NCBI GenBank assembly: GCA_013399305.1
Contig: VXAI01000088.1
Coordinates: forward strand, 3,340,905-3,404,904
DNA: 64,000 bases
Direction: 5' to 3'
Origin: Rostratula benghalensis
Lineage: Eukaryota > Chordata > Aves > Charadriiformes > Rostratulidae
Shown here: positions 47,057 through 59,573 of the stretch, one piece after another
Layout: each line of letters opens with the position of its first letter
How positions within the stretch are numbered: the stretch's first letter is position 1
The notes under the pieces: generated by a model
The model's database searches: none
Seen by the model: only the letters and a program-made list of their open reading frames with translations
What the model was told of the DNA's origin: nothing
Translations under genes and position numbers: made by a program

Positions 47057-50000
47057 ATACTTATATTTGGTTTAGATGAAGGTCCTCTTCTCTGTCTTAC
47101 CTGGATTCAAGTTCCATGTCACTCATCCCATGAGGCTGCCCATGTTCTCCACTGGTCCCCTGCCTCCCCCATCTTTCTCATCCCCCCAACTCAGTCACCT
47201 GTTCTTCTAAATCAGAATACCAACTTTTCTGGAACCTGCAGCCTCAAAAAAGTCATTGAAACTCTAGGTGGTATCACTTTATCACCAAGGTTATCACCCT
47301 GTTTCCAATGGAGGAGGACACGTTTAACTGCTTATTTTACAACTCTTCTTCCTTCCTTTTTCTTTTTTCAGTTATTTTCTGCCAGAATCATAATTCTGCA
47401 GTGCTCCTGCCAGCCTGTAGCAGGCAGCATGCTTTCTACAGTGCAAGAAGCACTCAAGTTCTGTGTGGTCTCCTGACAGTGGAATGGAGACACAGAGTCT
47501 CTAAAAATTAAACCAGTTACAGATCTGCCATTTTGGCACCCACTCAAGACTTTTTCTTTCATGATTTTTCATCACAAAGAGTTTGCAATTATTTTGTCCA
47601 TTCTGCTCCTCTTTACTGTAGCAATATGAGGAACAGGAATCCCAAACCACCCTCATCAATGCACCTCAAGAACCGTTTTATGACCTTCATATAACTCTTT
47701 ACATGACTGTTTAATTTCCTATTTAAAACAAATTAACTGTTGCATGCTCTAATCGGGACACAAAGGATCCCAGATCTTGTCTGGAAGTATGTGGAGGTTA
47801 CTGAGGGGTTGTCCAGATTGATGGTTGCACTGAGTGTATGACCTTAGAATGAACTTTGACTAAACTTTGCTCTTTGTGCACTTGGCTGGCTGTATTTGGA
47901 AAGCATCAATTGTCTACATTCAACGTATTAAATGTGAGGCATTGCTGTCCACAGAGTTGGACCTTCTTTGTTTTTACAGAAGCCAAAAGCTTCATCAACC
48001 TTATTTTTATCAGTTATATAAATTATTCCATTACTATTTCAATCATCTGATTTGGTATGCATTTATTTTAATCAAAGAACATTTCAATTGGCTCGTGATT
48101 TCTAGCTTGTGTACCCTCATCTTCGTCACTGCAGCAAGGGTGGTGAGCAATAACTGTGCCTTGGATGGTAAATTTCCATTATGTTCTTGCAAGACTGCTT
48201 TTTACTTAAGCACCATTTATGTCCCAGCTGTTTCAGGAGCCAAGAAAAAGGATGATGACCAGTAACGAAGGCAACAAAAGCAGTAAGAGGGTCCAGAGCC
48301 CTCATGAGCAACCCCAAAATCCAGACTGGACAGGAACCACCATGGTCCAAAACCAAGGAGACTGAAAAGCTGGTTTATGACCTGGGCACAGTAGGGACTC
48401 TACAAAGTCATAAATCTCCCACTAGATCAGGTTGCTCAATAAAATCAATCAGCAAGAAATAAGAGTGAAACAAAAATCATGGTAATTTATGTATTTTAGC
48501 TTGCAGAAGATTTTTTTTGCTTCAGCTTACTATACATTCTTTATCACAGGTCTGACTGCATCAGCAATGTTTGCTTTGCTTTGAGGAATGAGGCTAATTA
48601 AAAGCAGTTTGAAAAATGAACCAAAGTAAAACCAAGGAAATATTTAAAACATCTTTGCAGCCCTAATAATAATTTGATGGGCTTAAAGTGACTGTTTACT
48701 AAATGCTTTCCAGCCAAAAAAATTGTTTCACTAATTCTTCAGCAGTGTTGTGGATATAATGATGCTAATAGAACTACAAATACTTGTGGAGAAAAAGGCT
48801 ATGTGAGCATGAACAACTTAATCACTCTCAACTTTTCTTTCACTCACAATGTTCCTAAGCTTACCTAAAATCTGGGTTATGCAATTAAGCTCCAGATATC
48901 AGGGAATATTAGACCAGGACTCAAGACCAGATTCCATGTGCTAAATGGACATAAAAGTAAAAAAAAAGCCCAGCTGCCAAGTGGAGGACCTTTCCATCAG
49001 ATTGTCTTCTTGGACAAACAAGCCATAGTTGCCCTGACAAACTGTTCCCAAAACACACTTATTTTACCCAGCCAGTCTTAAGCAATCAACATCATTTCCC
49101 AGGCTTTGGAAATCAGGCTTTGGAAATCAGAACTAATATCTCATCTGACTATTTTTAGATTTACATCTCTAATGAGCTATTTTCTTATTATCTCCTTATT
49201 ATAAGGAAAATCTAAATTTAATCTGCTTCTAAAACTGTCTCTGAACAAGTGACTCCATGACCAAGTTGTCATTCCTTCTCATTAGACTCACATGTAAATC
49301 TGCTGGAGGTGACCAGAAAAACAGAGGTGGTTGCCCTCATTAACTTCCCAGAGAGAATTTTGGAAGTACAACGTGCTCTCTCGTACATATACATTGCCAC
49401 CAACCTCTACAAATACAAGAAAAAAAAAAAAGCATCTAGGTGATGTAAGAAGGAATCATATGGAAAAGGTAAGTACACTTGCCGGTTAATGCAATTGTAA
49501 CTGCTCACGTGCTATAAGTCTACTTGTTTGTTCAAGCTGGAGAGGGGATTCTCCTTTGAAGGTACTCAAACCTTCCTTTTATTCAAACAAAAAATGAGCA
49601 ATATTACAAAGACATGCAGTTTTCAACCCTGCCCATGTAACTGCTTGGAGTGCATAAAACTTAACCCTCCTTTTTCCTGCTTCTTTTTAAAATATCAATT
49701 CCATCTCATGGTATTATTGTCACTATATGAAAAGCATGTCAGAATGGGGCCTGTGAGAAAACACAATTTGATTTTGAAAATTTGGTAGAGTAGCAATAAT
49801 ACTATGTAAAAGATTTAAATGGCTGTTTGTTTTAAATATCACAGTAAACTTTTCATATGCTGATGAAAGAGCAAACATCTCTGAGTGGGAAGAACATGTT
49901 TGAGGTTTAAAAAATAAATGAGAAAATTCTTCAGCCTGGGTAAGACGAAGATCCACTTCAGTGTTAAGTGTTCAATTCCTAGCCAACCTAGGGGGAGGGA

Positions 50001-53000
50001 GGAGGGGGGGAGGCTGATTCACAGTCTCCTCAAAGGTGCTGTAATTAGGGCAGAGTCCTGCTCACACTCTTTATCTGGAAAGACCTTCTTTTCCGACCCG
50101 ATAGAAGAACAACCTCCGTTATTAAGCCACAGGCACTAGGGGAACCTGTTATTTTAACACTAGGACTTTTGCATGGCTGGAGCTCCAGGTCTGGAATTTA
50201 GGATTGTGATTTCTCAGAGCCATCACAGGGCTGTGATATTTGCACCTTCCTGCTCTGTCAGAGCCAATGCTCAGGGCTGTGCTCCTTTGAATTAGCATCA
50301 CCACTGCTCTCCTGCCCCCTGAAAAGTGCTTTGGCGTAGGAAAGGCTCCTGGACCTCCCCTCGACACCGTACTGAGTCTGAGAAAGTCTGAAATCTACTC
50401 CCTGATTAAGGTCTGATCCAAATCCACTGGTTTGAGCCAATGCCTTCTCACACAGGTTTCAAAAGAGCCCCAGATCAGGCTGCAAGTTTGTAGGCATTGC
50501 ATTCTCACAGAGAATTTAAAAGCAGTGTGGGTCTGCCTGGCTGTCTCTCCTAAATCACCTTTGTAGAATCTTCTCAATTGGCCAAGGAACCAGCTCAAGT
50601 AATCTATTACATTAATAACTAATGCTATGTCAGTTTGACCTTCTTGCTACCCTTATCCCAAAGGTTGGACTTTGGAGGCAGGTCATCCTGTTGTCTGAAA
50701 GTGATTGCTCAGAGAATGAACTAGAGATTTGCTGCTGCCAGGATAGCAGCTGCTTTTGGAGAATAGATGTCTCACCTCTGGAGTGGAGAGGCTATCATCT
50801 ACACTTTAGATACGTATGGCAATTTCATCACTCAACCTGCTGTTCATTCTTCATGGGCTTAAGCTTCCTTTGAAACAAGTGTTGTCTACAATTTTGGTGG
50901 GACTTTTCTCTATGCCAGAAAAAAATGTATCAGAATGTTTTATTTTAATTTTTTTTTTTACAGTTACAAATATAAAAACAACAGCATAGAAAGACATTGG
51001 AGAAGGAGTTTATGGTGATTGCTTCAGGATAATTACCATTCTTAAAAAGTCATATCTGACTACGGTGATGGACTAGACACAGAGGTTTTATATAATTGAT
51101 GATAAATCTGTCCATATATGGCTGGAGTGTCAGAAAAAATGATTATATTTTGTTTGGGAGAAGGACTCACAGACTGGCCAATATTGAGTCAGGATCATGA
51201 AGGCTGTCTTTCCGCATAATACGACTCAAATAAGATCATTGGGTATTTTTTACATCCAGACTAGAAATGCACAGCTAAAATGAAAGCTGGCTGTTGGAAA
51301 GAGTTCCATTTTTCACCTTGAGACCTAAAGGAAAGTACTCCTCCTGAGGCATCTCCCTCCCTTGTTTCTTTTTACCATAATTACCATGGTTTCCTTTCTT
51401 ATTACATAGAAGTTCTTAAAAAAGCCCTGCAACCAGCTTTACTGTTAAGGCTTGAGAATATGTAAACATAAAAAATGTAATCTGTCTTTTATCTCAGCCA
51501 GAATATTGCATTGCTGTGCTTTTAAATCACGACTGTATTACAAAACTGACAATTTTAATGGAGAAATAGGTTTTGAAAGCTGCCTCTGAAAACACACTGA
51601 ATAATTCTCTGAGTTGTGACTGTTTCACTACCTGAATATTCAGGATAACAGCATGAAACACCACTTACCTTATGCTCCTTATTCTTCAGAGCGACATTCA
51701 GATGTTGCGTAATAAAATTTACTTTGTTTTACAGTAAAACCTGCACAAGAACCTTGTGTTTTTCAAACTACATCCTGTCTGGAATGACCACTCCAAAATT
51801 TCCCACTGATTTGGTACTGAAGAGGGTACTTGAAAGAGTTCTTGGACATATGCACTATTTTCTGCTAACTGGTGTATACAGAAGACTCTTAAGGCCTTTT
51901 GATAAAAAGTGCTCCTTGTTTCCTCTCCTTATTCACCATTCTCATCCTCCATGTAAATAGATATGTGGGAAATTCCAGCTATTGCTTCTCTGGTTTCTCC
52001 TGGAGGTTCTCCATGAGGTTTCTAAGATGCAGCCTGTGAACACTGTAACTCAAATGGCAGTTAATCTTAACAAAGACCATCTTTACATTAAGTGTTTCTA
52101 AGGCACTCACATCAGATAACCATTAACAACAGGAATGAAACAAAAAAAAGTTTTAAACAGAGTAATAAAGATAATTCTGTCTCTTAGTCAAGTTCCACTT
52201 GTCCTCCTGATATGATAGCGCTATGAATTTTCCAGTCAGCAGAAGAGTCATCTACCACAAGGACATGAATTTTCAATCAATAACCCAAATAAAACCCCAA
52301 ACAAAACTCTTACCTTTAAAACTCTTCTCATAGATGCTACTTACATACCATGAAGAAAAAAAAAAAATCAAATAAATTTCTTTCTTTTTACAAGTCACCC
52401 TTAAGAGGGATTTCTCTATAGGAGAACCTTATTAATAATCCAGGTTTTTACAGACGCACATTTTATGCTCTACAAAAAAATTATGGTCATCTCTCTCTAC
52501 CTCCTGGGAAAGATTTAATAGTGGATGCCACAACGTATTACTAGGTCAATTTTTTTTTACTGTTTTTTCTGGAGTCCTTTTCCAATCCTACTACACAATG
52601 GAAGAAAATTAATGTTAAATTGAGTTAGAAAAAGTACATTTTGTGATTCTTTGTCTTTTCTTTAATTGTATCAATTCATATACTTGTGGTAAACAGAATT
52701 CAATCATTTGACTTGCACGCATAGATGCAAGTTAGTGAATTTCCCTGAGATACACACAATAAATAGGCTTGAATGAGAGCAGTGGCCAAAAGCAGATGGC
52801 CTCATAGACTATGATTTTGTGTAGACCTACATAGAGCTGCACTTGTCAAATAAAACTGGATGAAAACTCAACATATTCTGATCAGCTCAACCGAAGACTT
52901 CTGACCTCAGGTTTATAATGAACTGCACAAAACAGAATATACAACAATCACATATAAACAGGAACATTTTTCCACACTCTTCATTTGGACATGAACTTCA

Positions 53001-54060
53001 CTTTTCAATGTTAATTTAACATTTTATCCTGTCAGAAGTTTGTTTATTTGTATTTATTTAATGGGGGGGGGAGGGGGGTTTGGTAGCTGCTTTGTAACTA
53101 CTAATCTAAATTGAAGTAAAAAAATCGCATTATTGTCTGCATCAAATACACTTGAGTGTGATGGATACTCATGATGCTACTTACACAATACAACACTGCT
53201 TCCCCCCAGAATAACAGAACATGTGAAGTAATGACTCATTTTAACCCTTTCTTTTGAGATCATTTTTATTTAAAAGTTTCTAAGACATTTTGAAGTGGGG
53301 ATTTCTCAACAGTTGAAAGATTTCTGATTTAATACTGGTTTATATGAAACAGGAAAAAAGAGACCTGGCCTATTTCCCTGTGGGCAGAAATGACATGAGC
53401 AAACTATCCATTTGTGGTGTATCTCTGTAGTTCATGTATTTACAGTGTTGAAACTGAATGAAAAGCATTTCTTTGGCCACATGAGAAAAAAGCATATTTT
53501 CCAGTGAATTGCCCCATAAGACCACAGCAGAATTCTGCAAGTCAATTTGTGTGGGTTAGTACCACTATGGTATAAACCAGTTCTTCACTGAGACAGAAAA
53601 TTTGCTCTGATGGGACAGTTTTACCCTTGTAGGACAAGCCCTGTCATTTCCTCCAAGAAGAGCTAATCTCTTGTTAGGCATATCAAGGCAAAGCTAGAAG
53701 AGGAAATGCAAAGTCCCAACAAAACCACTCTGGATATTTGAATGAAATTAAAAACATAATATTTACGATATTATCTTCACATTTCCATCTGATTTCTTGA
53801 TGTCTAATCTTCATCAGAACTGCAATAGCTGGGTTTTCTGCACCCTCTGAATCCAACATCTGGGACTGGTCAAGCATCACAGGTCTCTTTTGGCTTCCAG
53901 CCTGGTCTCAGCCCATATAATCCTAAACACAAGGATCTATTGTCAGGAGGCCTATACTTTTTTTTTTTCATGGAAGTTGATAAACACTTCTAGAGAGCAG
54001 CTCAGCTCACCTGAGAGTTCTTTTCTGCTTCGATGTAGATTACTAACTTATAACAGGAGA
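47057..54060. other. Long unique AT-rich non-coding stretch
   Basis: No coding gene, RNA gene or transposon recognised over 7 kb. Local features are a two-copy 14-bp direct repeat (49100-49127), a G-quadruplex-type G tract (49991-50013) and a G9-A-G6 tract (53063-53078). Open frames up to about 140 codons (47048-47476) lack motifs and fit chance. Confidence 0.5.
49991..50013 (+). other. G-quadruplex-compatible tract
   Basis: Four or more G runs of at least three, separated by loops of 1-4 bases, satisfy the usual G3+N1-7 pattern. It lies in otherwise ordinary sequence with no gene nearby. Confidence 0.6.
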
Positions 54061-54577
54061 TCATAGAATCATAGAATGGTTAGAGTTGGAAGGGACCTTA
54101 AAGATCATCAAGTTCCAACCCCCTGCCATGGGCAGGGACACCTCCCACCAGACCAGGCTGCTCAAAGCTCCATCCAGCCTGGCCTTGAACACCTCCAGGG
54201 ATGGAATATTCAAAACTTCCCTGGGCAACCTGTTCCAGGGCCTCACAACCCTCACAGGAAAGAATTGCTTCCTGAGAGCTAATCTAAATCTCCTCTTTTC
54301 CAGTTTAAAGCCATTACCTCTTGTCCTGTAACTACACTTCCTGACAAAAAGTCCCTCCCCAGCTCTCCTGTAGGCTTACTTCAGATACTGGAAGGCTGCT
54401 ATAAGGTGTCCCCAGAGTATTATTTTCTCCAGACCAAACAAGTCCAGCTCCCTCCACCTATCTTCATTGGAGAGGTGCTCCAGTCCTCTGATCATCTTCG
54501 TGGCCCTTCACTGGACCCATTCCAACAGTTCCATGTTGTTTCTTTGCTGAGGACTCCAGAGCTGGATGAGGTCTCAG
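54061..54577 (-). mobile_element. CR1 LINE, 0.5-kb 3' fragment, antisense
   Basis: Starts with the tail repeats ATCATAGAATCATAGAATGG and the GTTGGAAGGGACCTTAAAGA end. It continues through the ORF2 C-terminus (minus frame 54255-54061 reads VVRPWNRLPREVLNIPSLEV) to a 5' truncation at about 54577. It abuts another CR1 in the opposite orientation. Confidence 0.95.
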
Positions 54578-54882
54578 GAGAGCTGGAACAGCCTGCCCAG
54601 GGAGGATGTGAGGTCACCATACTTGGAGGTAGTTAAAACTTGTGTAGATGTGGCACTTCATGACATACTCGAGTGCCTGAGATAGTTGTTTGTGGTGGTT
54701 CTTGCCACGGTGGAGTTTTTGTGGTTGTGGTGTTGTTGTCAGTGTCTGGTGGTGGATTTTTTTATTTTTTTTTTTTGGGGGGGGAGCGGTTTGTTGGGTT
54801 TTTTTTGTTTGTTTTTGCTCTTTTGATTGTTTGCTATTGTTTTGGAACCCTTCCAACCATGAATATTCTGTGATTCTGTGAT
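54578..54882 (+). mobile_element. CR1 LINE 3' end, sense, with internal T/G-rich insertion
   Basis: It begins with AGAGCTGGAACAGCCTGCCC and the GTGTAGATGTGGCACTTCAT segment, and ends with CCCTTCCAACCATGAAT and tail repeats ATTCTGTGATTCTGTGAT (54865-54882). Between about 54680 and 54840 the usual sequence is replaced by a T/G-rich low-complexity stretch with T and G homopolymers. Confidence 0.9.
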
Positions 54883-55276
54883 AAACTTCCTCGAGCTCAG
54901 TATTTTGATCTGTTACTGCAGTCCAACCCGTACATCGCTCTGTGCCATGTCCAACTTTGCAGGAGTCCCTGTTGTTCTGATTCCATGACTCCACATCTGC
55001 TGGTTTCTGCACAACATCAAAAGAAGCAAAAAAAAGGCAATGCATAAGGGACTTCAGGGCTTCCATGTATGGTTTGGTAACAGTGAGAACATAATTAATT
55101 TTTCTCTCTCCCTGTCTCTCTCTGAGCTGGCATACACACCTGTAGAAACAGGCAGTATTTAGACACAGTCTGTCATCAGGAACCACACTTGCAGACTTAT
55201 TTCTGCAATTAATTGTGGCTTCACTGTTTTCAAAATAGACAATTTTATTCCTGATTTCAATATTTTGTATTTGCAC
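54614..55276 (-). other. Longest open frame of the window (220 codons), not called as a gene
   Basis: It opens at a GTG at 55276. The first in-frame ATG, within TKPYMEALK, is about 69 residues in, leaving roughly 152 codons. Residues 1-131 come from unique DNA and look protein-like, with scattered Cys and Trp. The remainder reads the adjacent CR1 backwards, giving Lys/Gln/Thr/Pro runs from the T/G-rich insertion. By a uniform-codon estimate a 220-codon frame is expected about 0.16 times in this much DNA, so it is mildly surprising, not decisive. No family recognised. Confidence 0.12.
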
Positions 55277-55933
55277 ATTTGGTGACTAGACATATATAGG
55301 TGCAAAATTCCGCACTAGGTGATACAGTTTGTTTTGAATTTGTCAGGACTGAAATGCAAACATGTCCATGAATGCTGCCTGCCTGAAATGATACCCAGCA
55401 CACCAGCATTAGCTACTTTTGAGATGCAGAGACACTAATTCCTGGTGCTGCTGATCTAAAACCCTCACAGACCTTTCCATTCTCACTGTGTATTGAGGCA
55501 ACGGTGCTGAAATCTGGTGTTCCTTTAGCTGTAGTTCAAGTACCCCAGATGTGGTCAAAGAAAAATTACAGGATTAGGATTTTGGTTATGCTCAAACATA
55601 ATCATCATTTGCTTTCTAAGCTCCTGGTTTAAGAAGATGGCTGTACTGGTTTAGAAAATAGTTGTAAACTTAGGCTTGGGTTAAGGTCAGCCTGGTGTGA
55701 GGGTTTCGAAAATGTTTCCTGATGCAGCAAAGGGAAGGTGAAGCAAAAGGCAAGAACATCAACATAGAGACTGGCCAGAGCTTCTGATGAAGCTTGGTTT
55801 CACCGGATTTATGTCTCAAGTGAGAGTCTTTGGCATTTAGAAAAGTATTGAGAAATGTGTGTGGGATCACATGAAGGACTCTGAATTTATTAATAGTTCT
55901 TGTTTGAAAAAGATAAGGTGACATGACCTTAGC

Positions 55934-55966
55934 TATAAAAACGCTAGAAAAGCCTAGCTCAATAAA
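55934..55966 (+). promoter_or_regulatory. LTR-like TATA box and poly(A) signal pair
   Basis: TATAAAAA (55934-55941) is followed by AATAAA (55961-55966), the close spacing seen in retroviral LTRs. An LTR would extend a few hundred bases upstream, where a TGTGAGGG motif occurs near 55694. I cannot find a matching terminal inverted repeat, so the LTR reading is tentative. Confidence 0.2.
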
Positions 55967-58259
55967 TTTGCTGTAGCTTTATGTATGCATTTGCCATAAT
56001 CTGGAATTAAAAAGCTATGATAACAATCCTAACTGTATGTGAAAATATGACAATACCTCTTTTAAGTATTTTATTCACTTGCAGCTGGCAACCTGTGTAC
56101 ATAGGAACTCTTAACAATTCTTCTTCAGTTTAAAGGAGGAAGTTATTGCCCTTCTTATGTGCCTTTATCCTTTATCTCTCTGGGCTGGAAGGGGCTTGGA
56201 TCCTATAAAAAGTTCTGGTTTTCAGATTCCTACTTAAGAATAAGATCTGGTATGAAGCTCTATCAATAGACTGAGGAGCAGGTTGATGTGTCATATTTCT
56301 AAACACAGGAAAAAACTAAGAACCTGTTAATATATGAACTATTTTACTATAATACTGAGTTCCTAGCAAGGTGGATAGAAGATATCTTAATTATCAGAGG
56401 TAAGATTCTATGGCAAAAAAATTACAAAACTTTAATAAGACCAAAAATTCCTCTCCAGTTTACTGTACTTAAACTGGATTTGTTAGGCATGTATATTTTG
56501 AAACACAGTGTGGAACTATATTATAATTATTTAGACAGATGGAGGTCTGACTTACAACTCTGCATTAAAACAGAAGTAAATTCCACCGGTGTGTTGGGTA
56601 GACATGCCCTTAATTGGAATGAAAAGTCATCCATTTAACACCTTGTGTGGTCAGTTTGGAAATAAAAAAAAAAATAAAAATTAAAACATGACATTAGTTC
56701 ACAAGTGTGCAAATAATTGATTGGCAGGTAATTTTAATTTCAAATTCAACATGAGCTACTTGGACATCACACTGTTTCTGACGGTGTATTCCAATAATGC
56801 ATTGACTGAAAAACTATTGTAAAAGCTGATACCTACAATATATTATAGTAATATGTATTTCAGTATATCCATACCTCTGGAGTAAACTTTTCTCATAATG
56901 TGTATTGTTGTTTAGGTATGAGGAGTAAAAAGACAAGCAAATTGGCGGTTGCTTCAATGGCAAGACTCAGATTACTGCAATTTACTATTTTATGTTATTG
57001 ATTTTAATGTGAATCCTATCACAGGGGATAGAGAAGCATACCACATTCCTCAATATTCTTCAAAAACGTAGAGCTCCACAGCCACCTGCTCTATTTGCCC
57101 AAATGACTGCTGGATAAAACAATTGGGTGAGGTGGAGCTGTGAAGAGGTTGGGTTTGGGCAATAGGAGAGAGGAAGAGGATCACAGCATTATTGCCCTGG
57201 AAAACTCTTTCTAAGTGCAGGTGAGCCATCCCAGGTTGTGAGATCTCTCTGTCTTGGGGCACTGAGAGATTTGCACAGCTTGTTTGAGGCTGAGGTTGAT
57301 TTATTTTGGTAGAGAGAAGACAGGGAGAGTGCTGAGAGGGAAAGGCTTGTTCTTAGCTCTTCTCTTCTTCTGTATCACTGAAGATACAATTACAGGGCAC
57401 CATACAGGGAGCTGGCTCAGACATGAGGATATGAAGTGTTCCTGTGCCCTACAAAACACAGGAATATTCAACAATCAAAGAAAATAGGGTACCAGTACCT
57501 TAAATATACACAGATATTAGAGTGATCTGTTACTTGGCATGTGACTTTTTTGAAGTTAGCTGCTGTACCAAGATTGACCTATGTCCAGATGTCTAAAAAA
57601 CCAACATTTACAGGTGTCATCCTCAAGCCTTGGGGTACAAGTACTTCCATCAGACGGCGGATTTCCCTGATCTTAGGCAGAGTTCTTGGGATGTAGACGA
57701 CGGGAAGTTACTTCTCTTTGTTGGCCAAAAAGGCCCTTAGAGCTGGTTTAATTGTAAACAGGGCTGTACGTAGAGGGAACCTGAACCTGTGTAGCTCACC
57801 CTGTGGATGAAACCTCCCAGTCTCATCAACCCTACCTAGAGATGACTAGTTTGTAGGGCTATACACACATGTGAAAACTGGACTGTCAGTACATAAAAGT
57901 CCACAGAGACAAAGCAGACAGTGTGGGTAGAGAGGAAATATGATATTCAAATAATTACCACTTATTTGGACAATGGTTTCGTACAAAAGATAAATACGTA
58001 GTAAGCCTGGGGGTGGGGGGAAGGGTCAGAGAGGAGGAAGACAATTGTAGAAGGAACTGAGCTTCATCTGTGCAGTGAAAAGAGAGATTTTGTGCATAAC
58101 ACCTGCAGTTAGTACTAATACAGTATAAAGAGTACACCATAAATACTGATCTCCCTGAGAAACTGGCTCTTTCACAAAGTTGAATAAAATGTTTTCTGCA
58201 GATGTCCTCAGATACCTTAATTTCTCAGCTACAGCTTTATCTCAGTGAGGAATGTGTGA

Positions 58260-58770
58260 CAAGAATGAAAGGAATGTGAAAAACTTAGAGAGCAGGAGGT
58301 TGTAGAGGTGAGGAAGAAAAAAAGCTAGAGAGGCACAAAAAAATAGATGACAAAAATGTAAAGGGAGTGTAGATGAGGAGAAAGAGGAGATGACTTAAGA
58401 AGCAGGAGAGGGGTGGGAAATTAAGAAGGTGAAAAAACTGTCTCTCTGAGAGAGAGATTAAAAAACCCACAGAGAACAAAGAACTCAGAAAGAACCTGAG
58501 AGGAACCTGAGAAATTATATGGTAGTAAATATAGGGGCACACAGGGAAATACCAGACCGTGAGAAATCATTGAAAGAAATGAAAGCAGAGGGAGAAAGGC
58601 ATTCAGAAAAAATACATGAAAAAACAGAAGACATACTTAAAGCAGAAAGCCAGACTAAATTATTGGAATTATGCATATTTTTAGGAACTGAAGAAACATG
58701 CAGAGACAGGTGAGTAGGAAGGAAAGGAAACTGAAAAATGTGAAAAGGAAAAAGTTATTTTGGGATTAAT
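58260..58770 (+). repeat. Purine-rich, strand-asymmetric block
   Basis: About 500 bases where the plus strand is dominated by A and G (GAGAGA, GAAAGAAATGAAAG and similar), with no tandem unit. It includes a small hairpin TCTCTCTgAGAGAGA near 58441-58455. It is not a recognised transposon; it may be an old decayed simple repeat. Confidence 0.55.
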
Positions 58771-59451
58771 TCCTAGAAAACTGAGTGCCAAAGCTTGATA
58801 TAAAGAGCCCATGTAAAGATGCACATTTCTGAAGTGATTCTGTCACATCTCAGGGCTTGCAGGCCCCGATCCTGCATCCTCACTCTGAAGTCTTTAAGTG
58901 CATCTTGCCAGGGAAGGCTCTGCTCTTCATCATGTGCATCCCATGTCTTGTCTAAGCCTTTCCAAGTCCTACAGGGGAATCCCACTGATTGGATTGCACA
59001 GAGGTCAGCTGCCTGTGAAATGGGCATTCTCCAGAGCCTACATCAAGAGAGGTGCGTGCTGTGATGGGATATTGGTGTCATGCCCACTACACTCACCCCT
59101 ACTCATTGCCACATTTCTCTTTTAATTTAGGGGACCGGTGGCTTCGCTGTTAGTAGGCACCATGGCTGAATGAGTGAGACAAGAGAGAAGAGGAGAAGAA
59201 GACAAGGAAAGAAAACATAAAGGGAATGAATTTTAAATGCTATGAAATAATCTGGAAATGTCAACGAGGCGGGGGCTTTACTCATCTTTCTTACCTAATG
59301 TGTGGAGATATTTCAGAAGATATATGGCAGCAAGCAAAGAAATGCTTTGTGTTTCCTAGGGAAAAATATACTGTACTATTCCTAGTACAGAATAGCTATA
59401 CATCACATGTTCTAAAAAAGGTAATATAGCAATTAGCTGGAATTGTATTGC

Positions 59452-59573
59452 AACCACAGAACCACAGAATATCAGGGATTGGAAGGGACCTTGAAAGACC
59501 CTCTAGCCCAATCCCCCTGCCGGAGCAGGAACACCTAGATCAGGTCACACAGGAACGCGTCCAGATGGGTTTT
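59452..59573 (-). mobile_element. CR1 LINE, short 3' fragment, antisense
   Basis: It starts with ACCACAGAACCACAGAAT tail repeats, then GGGATTGGAAGGGACCTTGA and CCCCCTGCCGGAGCAGG, and breaks off after the CCAGATGGGTTTT segment. It shares these blocks with the antisense copy at 16375-16779, so it is probably the same subfamily. Confidence 0.9.

Larger units (their letters stand above)
55277..59451. other. Unique AT-rich non-coding stretch with a purine-rich block
   Basis: No gene recognised. It contains a TATA/AATAAA pair (55934-55966), an A-rich patch at about 56660-56685 and a strongly purine-biased segment (about 58260-58770). Open frames are all under 90 codons. Confidence 0.5.

Noticed and set aside
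54061..54882. Single CR1 insertion with 5' inversion (twin priming)
   Set aside because: Both halves contain the CR1 3' terminus, which a single twin-primed insertion would not produce.
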